Assembly: GCF_900113025.1 (NCBI RefSeq)
Contig: NZ_FONT01000002.1
Location: forward strand, 335,460 to 399,459
Length of the DNA stretch: 64,000 nucleotides
Direction: 5' to 3'
From: Alteribacillus iranensis
GTDB lineage: Bacteria; Bacillota; Bacilli; Bacillales; Marinococcaceae
The notes beneath the pieces are model-generated. The model saw nothing but the letters and a program-made list of their open reading frames with translations, was not told the origin of the DNA and did no database searches. This document shows positions 51,656 to 60,723 of this stretch, in pieces (position 1 is the first letter of the stretch; each line of letters begins with the position of its first letter). The position numbers and the translations under genes are program-made.

Positions 51656-53008
51656 CTATATAAACCAGAAAATTAATCCGACAGCGAAAAAGTATAAACC
51701 GTTTGGCAAGGCGAGAAACATGACTTTCAATGGGTCTACTTGTTTGTTGAGAATCCCGCCAATAAGTCCACATACGACAAAGGCAGTCAGTCCTACCGGC
51801 GGCATATTTTGGCCGGCTGCCGCAATATGGGAAGCACCGAGTGCAATAAACGTTGGATCGACGCCCATCCTTTCTAGTATCGGCCCAATGAATGTAATGT
51901 TTACGGACTGGGCGGTCGTCTGTGAACCGGTCAGCATCCCTACAATCACTACACTTAAGGAACCGCCTATCTTCACCATCGATGGGGCCAGCCCTTCCGC
52001 CATCTCAGACACTTTATCAATGAGACCTGATGCGTAAAATACACCAACCATAAAGCTGGCACACAGTTGAATTTGTACCGTTTGACTTACTTTCGATAAG
52101 CCGCCTTTGAATACACCTTTTGTATCCTTGCGAACCGAAGGAAAGAAAAAACTAACGATAATAGCTAAAATAATAGCCGATACGACTTGAAACGTGATTC
52201 CTTGCAGAATTGGGATTTCTTGCATAGGACCTAAAACTGCCGCAAAAAACACCCATTCTTCGAAAATATTATACTCAAACAACGTGTTCGCAATCACGAT
52301 TGCAACCAATACAGCGAGCGGAACCAACGTCGTCCATCTCTCTTTTAAGATTTGAAATAACGACTGGGTGGTTTTTAAATGTTCCGGCATCGCTTTCCCT
52401 CGTACAAAACGGAAAGACTCAAGTATCGCAATTAATCCACCAAACCCGACCGTCATATAAGCCAATTTAATAACCGGGCTCGGATCGGTTTCGATAAGGG
52501 ACGCGGAAAGAAATACTCCTTGCGTAATCGGAGGCATAATCGAGCCAACCGACGCTCCGACCAGTATAATCATACCAATTTGTTCTGGTTTCACTTTCAA
52601 CTCATTTAACGAATGAATCACTAAAAAACCAATGACCGTGGCTGCAGCGATGGCATCCCCCAAAAACGATCCTGCGATAATTAACGTGACAAAAATTGCT
52701 GCAATTAGCCCTTTTGGCGAATTACCAAATATCGAGCGCAAGCTGTTAAGTGTCGTGTCCATGGCGCCCAGCTTCACTTGGGATTCTGCGTACAAAGAGC
52801 CAAAAACAGATAACATAATAACCCAAGCAAGACGATCGATACCATCGATAAATGCGAGTAACGTTTCGCCAATCCCAAGCCCCGAAATAATAGCAGATGA
52901 CACAGCCGCCACAATTAATGCTACTTTAATATTCCCCCCGATTTTTGGCAGCGGTTTCACTAACGCGATAATAAATAACAATAATAGCGGTATAATAATT
53001 TCAAGCAT
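51656..53008 (-). CDS. TRAP-DctM/IT-superfamily permease
   Basis: 450 residues, about 12 membrane segments. Repeated polar break motifs AGSFLGDAIAAATVIGFLV and GASVGSIMPPITQGVFLSAS in the first half, with GSQTTAQSVNITFIGPILE and GASHIAAAGQNMPPVGLTAF in the second, fit a large permease of the DctM or related organic-acid families. It is downstream of an Asp/Glu-racemase-type gene, suggesting a dicarboxylic or amino-acid substrate. Start taken as ATG 53008; ATG 53014 is possible. Confidence 0.75.
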   Translation of the reverse strand: MLEIIIPLLLLFIIALVKPLPKIGGNIKVALIVAAVSSAIISGLGIGETLLAFIDGIDRLAWVIMLSVFGSLYAESQVKLGAMDTTLNSLRSIFGNSPKGLIAAIFVTLIIAGSFLGDAIAAATVIGFLVIHSLNELKVKPEQIGMIILVGASVGSIMPPITQGVFLSASLIETDPSPVIKLAYMTVGFGGLIAILESFRFVRGKAMPEHLKTTQSLFQILKERWTTLVPLAVLVAIVIANTLFEYNIFEEWVFFAAVLGPMQEIPILQGITFQVVSAIILAIIVSFFFPSVRKDTKGVFKGGLSKVSQTVQIQLCASFMVGVFYASGLIDKVSEMAEGLAPSMVKIGGSLSVVIVGMLTGSQTTAQSVNITFIGPILERMGVDPTFIALGASHIAAAGQNMPPVGLTAFVVCGLIGGILNKQVDPLKVMFLALPNGLYFFAVGLIFWFI

Positions 53009-53098
53009 ACACATCCCCCCTCCCTACTTTTTCGCCTCTTAGGTTATATCTCCTCCTTTCTTCACGTTATTTCTCTTTTTCTGTGAAAAAATGTGGAA

Positions 53099-53770
53099 TT
53101 ATAGCGAGGAATGTATATATTTGACTAACGTAGTAATGTCAAATATTGGTACATCCACTACCTCTCGCATCGCTTCTTGATAAGGAGGCATGTTCGTGCA
53201 TTCCAAAACAATAGCTTTTATGTCAGGATGTTCTGTAATCAGTTCGGTTGTCACTTCCTGCATCTCTTTTTTTACGGCTTCTTGATCCAGCTCTCTTTCT
53301 TGTTTCATAATCGCCCCGGCAAATGCAGGTTTGTCATCCATCCCTTTGATAATGACTTGATGAGGATCCGCACCTACGCCATTTACGTGGGCATCGGTTA
53401 AATTTGTTTTTGAAGCCGTCAGCACTCCAACCGGCCCTCCAGCCATGGTGTGTGCCAAGGGAATTTGTAGTAAGCTTGAAGAAAAAAACGGAATACCCAA
53501 CCGCGACTGGATTTCTTTCTGAAAAATAGCTAAAAACCCACAGCTTGTCGTGATTGCTTGTATTCCTTCCTTTTCTAGTTCCTGTGCAGCCTCAACAAAT
53601 GGCTCAATTAATGTAGCATCCTTCTCCACGACCACTCGAGTAGGCGAAGCTCCCTCCACTTTCTTATACCTGACTGGAAATGAAAATGTATCTTGATTTC
53701 CAATATCCCCCCTTGGTCGATGAAACGTCGTATCTAACATTAAAATGCCGATTTTTGCCTTCTCTTCCAA
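53099..53770 (-). CDS. Aspartate/glutamate racemase superfamily protein
   Basis: About 223 residues from the TTG at 53770, which has GAGGTG seven bases upstream; an ATG at 53824 lacks a site. Both catalytic cysteines are present: TTSCGFLAIFQ near residue 78 and LECTNMPPY near residue 193. The superfamily holds racemases, maleate isomerases and arylmalonate decarboxylases, so the substrate is open. It lies about 90 bases before the permease gene on the same strand. Confidence 0.8.
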   Translation of the reverse strand: MEEKAKIGILMLDTTFHRPRGDIGNQDTFSFPVRYKKVEGASPTRVVVEKDATLIEPFVEAAQELEKEGIQAITTSCGFLAIFQKEIQSRLGIPFFSSSLLQIPLAHTMAGGPVGVLTASKTNLTDAHVNGVGADPHQVIIKGMDDKPAFAGAIMKQERELDQEAVKKEMQEVTTELITEHPDIKAIVLECTNMPPYQEAMREVVDVPIFDITTLVKYIHSSL

Positions 53771-53816
53771 TTGAAAGCACCTCATTTCTTCTATTATATT
53801 TCTCATTATAGAACAA

Positions 53817-53983
53817 AAGCTCAAGGAGCCCGCCTATCGGCGACAAGCGTTGGAAAAGGAAGTTCGACTAAAGAAAAAGGAACTTCTACTAAAAACGCCC
53901 ACATCGTGTGGGCCTGAGGAGGCTTTGCCGCCAAGATTAGGGTTGAAGCGACTTCGAGTCGATGGCGCCTGGAGCTAGACATC
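53817..53983. repeat. Modular AGGA-hairpin repeat, copy near 53.9 kb
   Basis: Starts AAGCTCAAGGAGCCCGCCTA and ends ATGGCGCCTGGAGCTAGACA. It shares AAGTTCGACTAAAG and GCCCACatcgtGTGGGC with the copy near 51.3 kb. It lies beside the terminator at 54011-54056. Confidence 0.75.
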
Positions 53984-54010
53984 ACCCCATGAATGTTATA
54001 CTTTCCATCT

Positions 54011-54056
54011 TTTAAAAAATGCCGAACACCTTCGTCGTGAGAATGGAAGGTGTCCG
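54011..54056 (-). terminator. Terminator of the XRE-membrane protein operon
   Basis: ACACCTTC/GAAGGTGT stem, extended by CCG/CGG; on the minus strand it runs into CATTTTTT. Confidence 0.75.
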
Positions 54057-54104
54057 GAATGACTCCATCTTGTGTGGAAGCTAAAGAATTTCTATTCTAT
54101 CCCA

Positions 54105-54647
54105 TTAAGTCTGGCTGAACAGGCGAATGAGAAATCCATCCTCTTCTACGTGAGGCATAAAATAAGAAACTCCTGAGCCGGCAGCTGCTGTCATAATAAC
54201 TGTCCATAACACTAAACTAATCATCATCCAGCTCATCACTGCTTTTCTATTTGAACCGAAACTCATTCCCATAAACGCGGAAATATGAGAACCGACAAAA
54301 AAAGGACCGATGATCGTCAAACCTGGCAAACCATATTTATCAAAAAGCGCTCGAGCCCGCTTGCCTTTTTTCGATTCTTCCATCGCTTCATCGTTCTCTT
54401 CTGTCGTATCTTCTTGTATGACGTCTTCACTTCGTTTTTGCTTTCGTCGATACATCCATTTTTTGATGTAATCGATGAACACAATTAATAACACCACGGT
54501 CAACGCATTTCCTAATAATGCAAGCAGCGCTGTTGGTAAAGGAGAAAGCCCCCCAATGACAGCTAACGGAATGACCGCGACGAGTTCAAATAATGGAATC
54601 GCCGCCAATATAAATACGAGTACATATGACAAAAACATCGTCCCCAT
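54105..54647 (-). CDS. Small multidrug-export-family membrane protein (PF06695-like)
   Basis: 180 residues. Two N-terminal helices (FELVAVIPLAVIGGLSPLP), a charged acidic/basic loop ~65-105 (DTTEENDEAMEESKKGKRAR), then the family core YGLPGLTIIGPFFVGSHIS followed by two helices. The name comes from sequence families only; drug export is not demonstrated for this group. It ends a three-gene minus-strand unit with 54656 and 55084. Confidence 0.75.
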   Translation of the reverse strand: MGTMFLSYVLVFILAAIPLFELVAVIPLAVIGGLSPLPTALLALLGNALTVVLLIVFIDYIKKWMYRRKQKRSEDVIQEDTTEENDEAMEESKKGKRARALFDKYGLPGLTIIGPFFVGSHISAFMGMSFGSNRKAVMSWMMISLVLWTVIMTAAAGSGVSYFMPHVEEDGFLIRLFSQT

Positions 54648-54655
54648 CTCCTCTT

Positions 54656-55087
54656 TTAATCATACAGTTGTTTTATTTCGGACCAGAAAATGAAATATTG
54701 GCCAATCCCAAGCGCTGTCAACACAATGATAGGAAGCAACTCCACTTCTTTAAATATAGCAAGCACTACAATCGCCGCCGGAATCGCAAAATAATAATAA
54801 ATATACACTTTTCGACAAGCCCGGTACGTAATATATTGATGCCCTTCGTCTTCTTCTTTCAGTTCATACGGAATAAATGTCCAAATTCGGATTCTCCGAT
54901 CTGGGAACTTACGGTTGTAGTACATCATTAATCCGAAATAGAACGTGACGAAAATCGCGTAAGCAATGGAAAACACGAAAAATAAGCCGTCCTGCTGCTT
55001 CATTAACGCGCTCGTCGAATATATCAACGCGAGCCCAATTAGAAACACACTCATGGTAAAAGGTGAACGCAAAAATCGTTCCATCAT
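54656..55087 (-). CDS. Four-span membrane protein, unknown function
   Basis: 143 residues with four hydrophobic segments in two pairs (VFLIGLALIYSTSALM, GLFFVFSIAYAIFVTFYFGL, YYYFAIPAAIVVLAIF, LPIIVLTALGIGQYFIFW). The start overlaps the stop of the XRE regulator (ATGA). Many Firmicutes pair a ~70-residue XRE regulator with such a membrane protein, which may relay a membrane signal to it; no direct evidence here. Confidence 0.65.
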   Translation of the reverse strand: MMERFLRSPFTMSVFLIGLALIYSTSALMKQQDGLFFVFSIAYAIFVTFYFGLMMYYNRKFPDRRIRIWTFIPYELKEEDEGHQYITYRACRKVYIYYYFAIPAAIVVLAIFKEVELLPIIVLTALGIGQYFIFWSEIKQLYD

Positions 55088-55293
55088 TTTTCCTCCTCCC
55101 CCTCAATCCAAAACACTTCTTCCAAGTCGACACGAAGTGCTTTTGCAATTTTCAATGCCAACAGAACGGAAGGGGCATAGTCACCTTTTTCAATCATGCC
55201 AACCGTCTGGCGGGTGGCACCGACCAATTCACCTAAATCCGATTGGGTAAAGTTGTGTCTCGCACGTAATTCCTTCACTCTATTTTTCAGCAT
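55084..55293 (-). CDS. Short XRE-family helix-turn-helix regulator
   Basis: 69 residues, a single HTH_3 domain: LKNRVKELRARHNFTQSDLG, then ELVGATRQTVGMIEKGDYAP, then helix LLALKIAKALRVDLEEVFW. No sensor domain, so regulation probably goes through the membrane protein it is translationally coupled to. First gene of the unit; likely autorepressor. Confidence 0.88.
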   Translation of the reverse strand: MLKNRVKELRARHNFTQSDLGELVGATRQTVGMIEKGDYAPSVLLALKIAKALRVDLEEVFWIEGEEEK

Positions 55294-55789
55294 AGCTTAG
55301 CAACCCCTCTTACCCGTTTCCTACTCTTTAAATGTAAATGATCCTTAACATTAAGTCAATAAAAATTGTCATTTTGTTAAAATTAGTTTCCTTGTTGGAT
55401 TTCGTTTGGCTTTCTCACAATGGATGTATGATAAGGAAGAGTTCAAACCATTAAAAAAGGAAGTGGTCGATTCTTCACAAAAAAAGAACCAAGCCGCTTG
55501 ACTTGGAACTGTGGAAAAGTCTTGTTGCAAGAATGATATTGAACTCTGAGGACAGGCAGTATAGGTTGGACTGTATTTCGCTCCCCTATGTTAGGTAGCG
55601 ACTTATTTTTCAGCGCAATTACGCTTGGTTAATGTAAATATGCTAGCAGCTGGGATATCCAACTTCAGCCTTTCTCCGGTTAGTGACATACGTTAGAATT
55701 TTTCATGTTTCAAGGGAAACATTCGATTGGATAAGTGACGCTAAATATTGATTTAACGCTGTCACAGTCACCATCGATGCTAGATATAG

Positions 55790-56012
55790 GCGTTTAATAA
55801 CCTTAGTTTCTATTTTTCTACTTTCAAGGTCACTTATCTAACCCATTAGTTACCTTTGATTCTATTTCTTAGATTTCAATGTCACTAATTGCTCTTGTTC
55901 GTTACGTTGATTACTTTTCTACAGCCTTGTAGGTCGCTAATCAGTCAATCCTGCTTTCAAAAGTGACCTTGAACTCTTTATTCTGATTTTCAACGTCACT
56001 AGCATCTCTGGT
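55790..56012. repeat. Degenerate units of the ~170-bp repeat family
   Basis: Recurring TTTCAAGGTCACTTATCT, CCATTAGTTACCTTTGATT and TTTCAACGTCACT-like words, related to the 172-bp array at 15 kb and the array at 57.2 kb. The rest of 55294-56219 has no clear gene; a loose hairpin (AACTGCTG...CAGTAGTT) lies near 56125-56150. Confidence 0.6.
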
Positions 56013-56234
56013 TAATGACTCTCCTTTGGCTTTGATGGCATCCAAGGGAATGAATAGACCTCACACATCACTCTTCATTCATTTGAAACTAGTATTTCGC
56101 AGCTGGACGTTTCCCAAAGAAAAAACTGCTGCGCTCAGCACAGTAGTTCCTATTGGTCTTGTATATTTGTCAGTTTTTTCGTACGATGGTAATAGTTTTT
56201 CCAACATTTTAAATAGGATGTGAGATATGTCGAT

Positions 56235-57143
56235 ATGTTTACGAAACCCCGTACAGACCCCCCTGACCTTCGCATTTGGCAAGCCCTGGATGCCCGTATG
56301 GATCTTACCGCCGAGGATCGCGTTTATTTCAAAAATTTGGTAAAAGGAATCGAAGGAGAACGTCGTTTTGATGATTGGCTGCGTGAACTGCCGCCTGATT
56401 ATCTGGTGTTAAATGATCTGTTGATCGAAACGAACCAAAGCGTGCTTCAGTTTGATTCTCTTGTGATTGCCGGAGATAAAGTCTTGCTGTTTGAAGTGAA
56501 GAGTTTCGAAGGTGATTACTATGTAGATGGTGATCAATGGTATTCGATGACCGGCACCGGCCTCCGCAACCCCCTCCATCAGCTCGACCGAAGCAAATCC
56601 TTACTCACCCGCTTCCTTAAGAAAGAACATGTCTCCTTTACCGTTGAAGCATACCTTGTTTTTGTCCATCCTGCCTTTGTACTTTACGAAGCCTCCAGAC
56701 AAACACCGATCGTCTTTCCCGGGCAACTTCCTCGCTTTTTCCAACGATTGCAACAAAGTTCAGTGGTACTTGGCCGCAAGCAGCACCAATTAGCCGAGCG
56801 CCTCATGAGCAAACACTTATCGGAATCTCCTTACCGACGACAACCATCCTATACGTACGAAGATCTCCAGAAAGGAATTTGTTGCGAGACCTGTTCTGCT
56901 TTTCTCCAAGTCGAGCAAGTTAAGTTCCTTACATGCCCCGTTTGCCGGAGTCGTATACCAACAGCAATAGGAATACTGCAAAGCGTCAAAGAATTTCAAT
57001 TGCTATTCCCTGATAGAAAAATCACCACGTTACAAATTCATGATTGGATTGGAAAAATTGTTTCTACTAAAGCGGTTAGGATCAGTCTTACCAAAGAATA
57101 TACACAGATCGGGCATGGAAGAGGTACTTACTATAGAAAGTAA
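56235..57143 (+). CDS. NERD (nuclease-related) domain protein with C-terminal zinc ribbon
   Basis: 302 residues from ATG 56235 (a GTG at 56220 would add five); neither start has a strong ribosome site. NERD core: GIEGERRFDDWLRELP near residues 44-59, FDSLVI, FEVKSFEG (the Lys of the nuclease motif) and LHQLDRSKSLL. Residues ~220-243 have two CxxC pairs (CCETC and CPVC), a zinc ribbon. NERD proteins are related to restriction-type nucleases and occur alone in many Bacillus genomes with unknown role. No partner gene is adjacent. Confidence 0.82.
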   Translation: MFTKPRTDPPDLRIWQALDARMDLTAEDRVYFKNLVKGIEGERRFDDWLRELPPDYLVLNDLLIETNQSVLQFDSLVIAGDKVLLFEVKSFEGDYYVDGDQWYSMTGTGLRNPLHQLDRSKSLLTRFLKKEHVSFTVEAYLVFVHPAFVLYEASRQTPIVFPGQLPRFFQRLQQSSVVLGRKQHQLAERLMSKHLSESPYRRQPSYTYEDLQKGICCETCSAFLQVEQVKFLTCPVCRSRIPTAIGILQSVKEFQLLFPDRKITTLQIHDWIGKIVSTKAVRISLTKEYTQIGHGRGTYYRK

Positions 57144-57149
57144 TGTACC

Positions 57150-57765
57150 AGTTGTTGTGCTTACATGTTCTAGGTAGCTATTCCACTGTGACAGCTCTAT
57201 TCAGTGACATTGAATGTTGTTTTTGTTGTTTCTCGGTCAGTATCTGTAGCTATTAGTTACCTTGAATTCTCTTTTTGATTTTCAACGTCATCTTCTACTC
57301 CGGTTAGAAACCTTGTTTGTTTCTTTTCCCTACAGTAGGTTACTATTCCGCTGTAATCGTTCTACTTGATGACATTGAACTCTGCTTTTTCAATTTCAAG
57401 GGTAGTAGTCGCACCTATTAGTTACCTTGAACTGTCATTTTTATTTTTCAACGGCATCTTCTATTCCGGTTAGAACCCTTGTTTGTTTCTTTTCCCTACA
57501 GTAGGTTACTATTCCGGTGTAATCGTTCTACTTGACTGACCTTGAACACTGCTTTTTCAATCTCAAGGGTAGTAGTCGCACCTATTAGTTACCTTGAATT
57601 CTCTTTTTTGATTTTCAACGGCATCTTCCACTTCGTTTAGAACCCTTGTTTGTTTCTTTTCCCTATAGTAGGTTACTATTCCGCTGTAATCGCTCCGTTT
57701 GATGACATTGAATGTTGCTATTGTTGTTTCTCGGTCATCATCCACGCCCCTTAGTCACCCCCAAT
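57150..57765. repeat. ~167-bp tandem repeat array, about 3.5 units
   Basis: GTAGGTTACTATTCC starts at 57335, 57501 and 57668 (166 and 167 apart). Each unit also has TTGTTTGTTTCTTTTCCCTA, TCTCAAGGGTAGTAGTCGCA, CTATTAGTTACCTTGAATT and TTTTCAACGGCATCTTC. It is the same family as the 172-bp array at 15 kb. It fills the whole gap between the NERD gene and the terminator at 57850. Confidence 0.8.
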
Positions 57766-57849
57766 TTTTATTTCTGGGTTCTTGTCATAAAGCTTTTTGT
57801 GTCCCCAAGGAGTTCTTTTAACAAATGAATCTTTATCTTTTCACCCATA

Positions 57850-57877
57850 GAAAAAACTGCTGCACCTTAGCAGCAGC
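57850..57877 (-). terminator. Terminator after the D-malate/tartrate dehydrogenase
   Basis: CTGCTGC pairs with GCAGCAG across six bases, followed on the minus strand by TTTTTT. Confidence 0.82.
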
Positions 57878-57886
57878 TTTCATCTC

Positions 57887-58954
57887 TTATTTTATCTTTT
57901 TATCCAAAGCGTCGGTGACGGCTTGGCCGACTTGATCGGTGCTGGCGTTGCCGTTCATATCAGGCGTTAGCGTGCTTCCGTCTTGCAGAACATCCTCCAT
58001 GGCAGTGAGGACGCGGGCGCCCCATTGCTCTTGGCCAAAGAAATCGAGCATTTGACTCGCGGACCAGATGGCAGCGAGGGGATTCGCGATTTTCTTACCG
58101 GCGATGTCGGGGGCGGACCCGTGGACTGGCTCAAACATGGATGGATATTCGCGTGTCGGGTTGATGTTCGCGCCGGCTGCGAGTCCGAGTCCCCCTGCGA
58201 TTCCGGCGCCGATGTCGGTCACGATATCTCCGAATAAGTTCGAGGTGACGACCACTTCAAACCGGCCAGGATCGAGAACGAAAAACATGCTGGCGGCATC
58301 AACGAGGTAAGAGTAGGTGTCGACCTCTGGATAGTCGCGAGAAACTTCTTCAAACACTTCGTCCCAGAACACCATGGAGTAGTTCAGCGCGTTCCCTTTA
58401 CTGATACTCGTGACGGACTTTCCTGTTTTTTTCGCTTCTTCAAACGCGTAGCGAATAATGCGTTCGGTGCCTTTGCGGGAAAATACACCGGTTTGCAACA
58501 CGACTTCTTCTGGTTTTCCTTGAAAAAGTCGTTCCCCAGAGCCCGAATATTCGCCTTCGCTGTTTTCTCGAACGACGAGCATGTCGATGGTATGGTCTTT
58601 TTTCAACGTTTGCGGGGCACCTTTTAACAATTTAATCGGGCGTAAATTGACGTACTGATCGAACTCTTTTCGAATGCGAATAAGAAGCTCGCGGAGAGAA
58701 ATATGATCAGGGACGCCTGGATAGCCGACAGCTCCGAGGTAAATGGCGTCGAATTGTTTCAATGTTTCCATGCCGTCATCGTCCATCATTTTGCCGTGCT
58801 CGTTGTAAAATTCGCATCCCCATGGGAAATATGTATAGTCAAATGAGAAAGAGCCGTCCAGTTCTGCCGCTTTATTGAGCACTTTGATTCCTTCATCAAT
58901 GACTTCCGGCCCGATGCCGTCCCCTGGGATAACCGCTATTTTAAAAGTTTCCAT
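57887..58954 (-). CDS. D-malate / tartrate dehydrogenase family oxidative decarboxylase
   Basis: 355 residues of the isocitrate/isopropylmalate dehydrogenase fold: VIPGDGIGPEVIDEGIKVL, the FDAIYLGAVGYPGVPDHISL loop typical of D-malate/tartrate enzymes rather than LeuB, NLRPIKLLKG, VVRENSEGEYSG, NLFGDIVTDI and FEPVHGSAPDIAGK. It probably decarboxylates a 2-hydroxyacid such as D-malate or tartrate with NAD+. It belongs in the same strand run as the aminotransferase and 2-hydroxyacid dehydrogenase, but a terminator lies in between. Confidence 0.87.
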   Translation of the reverse strand: METFKIAVIPGDGIGPEVIDEGIKVLNKAAELDGSFSFDYTYFPWGCEFYNEHGKMMDDDGMETLKQFDAIYLGAVGYPGVPDHISLRELLIRIRKEFDQYVNLRPIKLLKGAPQTLKKDHTIDMLVVRENSEGEYSGSGERLFQGKPEEVVLQTGVFSRKGTERIIRYAFEEAKKTGKSVTSISKGNALNYSMVFWDEVFEEVSRDYPEVDTYSYLVDAASMFFVLDPGRFEVVVTSNLFGDIVTDIGAGIAGGLGLAAGANINPTREYPSMFEPVHGSAPDIAGKKIANPLAAIWSASQMLDFFGQEQWGARVLTAMEDVLQDGSTLTPDMNGNASTDQVGQAVTDALDKKIK

Positions 58955-59051
58955 ATGAATCTGATCCTTTCTTGTTAGAATTCAATGAGAATTTCAAAAA
59001 ATAATGGTACTTGTTATGTTCTCCGTCCCTTATCGTTTCATCCTAAGGAAA

Positions 59052-59090
59052 CAAGAAAAGGCGGATTTTTGAGAGGTCCGCCTTTTCTTG
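59052..59090. terminator. Strong bidirectional terminator
   Basis: CAAGAAAAGGCGGA pairs perfectly over 14 bases with TCCGCCTTTTCTTG. It separates the aminotransferase unit from the D-malate dehydrogenase gene and makes them separate transcripts. Confidence 0.85.
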
Positions 59091-59195
59091 TCATATCACA
59101 ACGTATAGAATTGTCCAGCCTCAAGGGCTCGTTGTTCGTTGATTTTCGTAAGTGCGCAAACGTCCTGTATCAGTCAGGAGCTTCCGCTTTTTTAC

Positions 59196-60554
59196 TTACG
59201 CGTTGGATACTTGTTCTTTCACGTGCTTTTTCACTGTTTTTACAATGAATTGGAAATCATCTTCTGTGATGCTGAGCGGCGGGCTGAGTGTTAGGATATT
59301 GTTGTTTCCTGCTGCCGTGTCGGATGTCTTCGCGATGATAAGACCATCTTGCTTACAGCCGGCTACGATTTTTCCGAGCACTTCCCCTTCGAGCGGCTCT
59401 TTCGTGTCTTTGTCTTTAACCATTTCGATACCGAAGAGAAGGCCGCGGCCACGCACATCGCCTACGTAAGGAAGTTCTTTTAATTCCGCCATTTCTTCTA
59501 AGAGGCGTTCTCCGAGTTCAGCAGAACGTTCTACCAATTTCTCTTCTTCCATGATTTCCAAGTTCTTGATCGCAAGCTTACAAGCTGCCGGGTTTCCTCC
59601 AAATGTGTTCACATGACGGAGGTGATTGTAGTCGTCGGAGCCTTGGAATGCTTCAAAGATTTCTTTACGCACTGCTGTAGCGGAAAGCGGCAAGTAAGCA
59701 CTTGTGATTCCTTTTGCCATCGAGATGATGTCTGGTTTCACGCCGGAATGTTGGAAACCGAAACGCTTCCCAGTACGTCCGAATCCGTTGATGACTTCAT
59801 CAGAAATGAGGAGCACATTGTACTCATCACAAATTTCGCGAACGCGGCGCATATAGCTATCATGCGGGATGAGGATACCTCCGCCAGTGATCATTGGTTC
59901 CATGATAACGGCAGCTACTGTATCTTTTACTTCCCACTTGATCATTTGTTCAATTTCATTCGCACACTTGATGCTCCAAGATTCTACGGTTTCCCCTTCC
60001 GGTACGCGGTAAGAATCCGGAGGAGTCACATGAAGGAATCCTGCTGGGAATGGTTCATACTTATAAGCACGCTCATTTTGTCCGCCGGCTGCCATCGTTG
60101 CCATGGTGTTGCCGTGGTATGCACGGTAGCGCGCGATGAACTTATATTTACGTGGGTTCCCTGTTTGGTGGTGGTACTGACGAGCAATCTTGAAAGCCGT
60201 TTCATTTGCTTCCGAACCACTGTTGGAGAAGAAGTAGACATAGTCGTCTCCGAGCCATTCATTTAACTTTTCTGCTAGTTCGATCGCAGGCTCGTGACTC
60301 TGTGTAAGTGGGAAATATGGCATTTCCATCAGCTGCTCATACGCAACGTCTGCTAATTCCTTTCTTCCGTATCCAGCGTTTACGCACCACAGTCCAGCCA
60401 TACCATCTAAATACTTGTTGCCATCGCTATCTGTGATCCAAGCGCCTTCCGCTTTTTTGGCAATGACGGATTTTGCATTGCTGTCCGCACGCATCGCATG
60501 CCAAATGTTTGCGCGATCTTTCTCGTGCAATTGAGACGTTGAAACTTTTGCCAT
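59196..60554 (-). CDS. Class III PLP-dependent aminotransferase (omega-amino-acid type)
   Basis: 452 residues. PLP motifs: FFSNSGSEANETAFKIARQY near residue 110, RYRAYHGNTMATMAAGG, MEPMITGGGILIP, LISDEVINGFGRTGKRFGFQ, Schiff-base Lys in ISMAKGITSAYLPL, and NTFGGNPAACKLA. Probable substrates are beta-alanine-, taurine- or 4-aminobutyrate-like amines with pyruvate as acceptor. Start at ATG 60554; the ATG at 60563 touches its ribosome site. Confidence 0.88.
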   Translation of the reverse strand: MAKVSTSQLHEKDRANIWHAMRADSNAKSVIAKKAEGAWITDSDGNKYLDGMAGLWCVNAGYGRKELADVAYEQLMEMPYFPLTQSHEPAIELAEKLNEWLGDDYVYFFSNSGSEANETAFKIARQYHHQTGNPRKYKFIARYRAYHGNTMATMAAGGQNERAYKYEPFPAGFLHVTPPDSYRVPEGETVESWSIKCANEIEQMIKWEVKDTVAAVIMEPMITGGGILIPHDSYMRRVREICDEYNVLLISDEVINGFGRTGKRFGFQHSGVKPDIISMAKGITSAYLPLSATAVRKEIFEAFQGSDDYNHLRHVNTFGGNPAACKLAIKNLEIMEEEKLVERSAELGERLLEEMAELKELPYVGDVRGRGLLFGIEMVKDKDTKEPLEGEVLGKIVAGCKQDGLIIAKTSDTAAGNNNILTLSPPLSITEDDFQFIVKTVKKHVKEQVSNA

Positions 60555-60596
60555 CTCTATCATCCTTTCTTTCTTGGAAAATACTATTTATAAAAT

Positions 60597-60705
60597 AGAA
60601 AAGCGGAAACGCCCTCGTCAGCTCCGACAGGTTCATCCGCTTCCTCCGCTGGCCAATATTTGGTCGGTGGAGGAAGCGAAAAAACCCATCGGTGGGGCGT
60701 TTATG
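60597..60705. repeat. Modular repeat copy, short form
   Basis: Starts GAAAAGCGGAAACGCCC and includes GACAGGTTCATCCGC and an inverted CCTCCGCTGGCCAATATTTG / GGTCGGTGGAGG arm. It separates the aminotransferase and 2-hydroxyacid dehydrogenase genes. Confidence 0.7.
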
Positions 60706-60723
60706 ACCTTGACTGAACAGATC

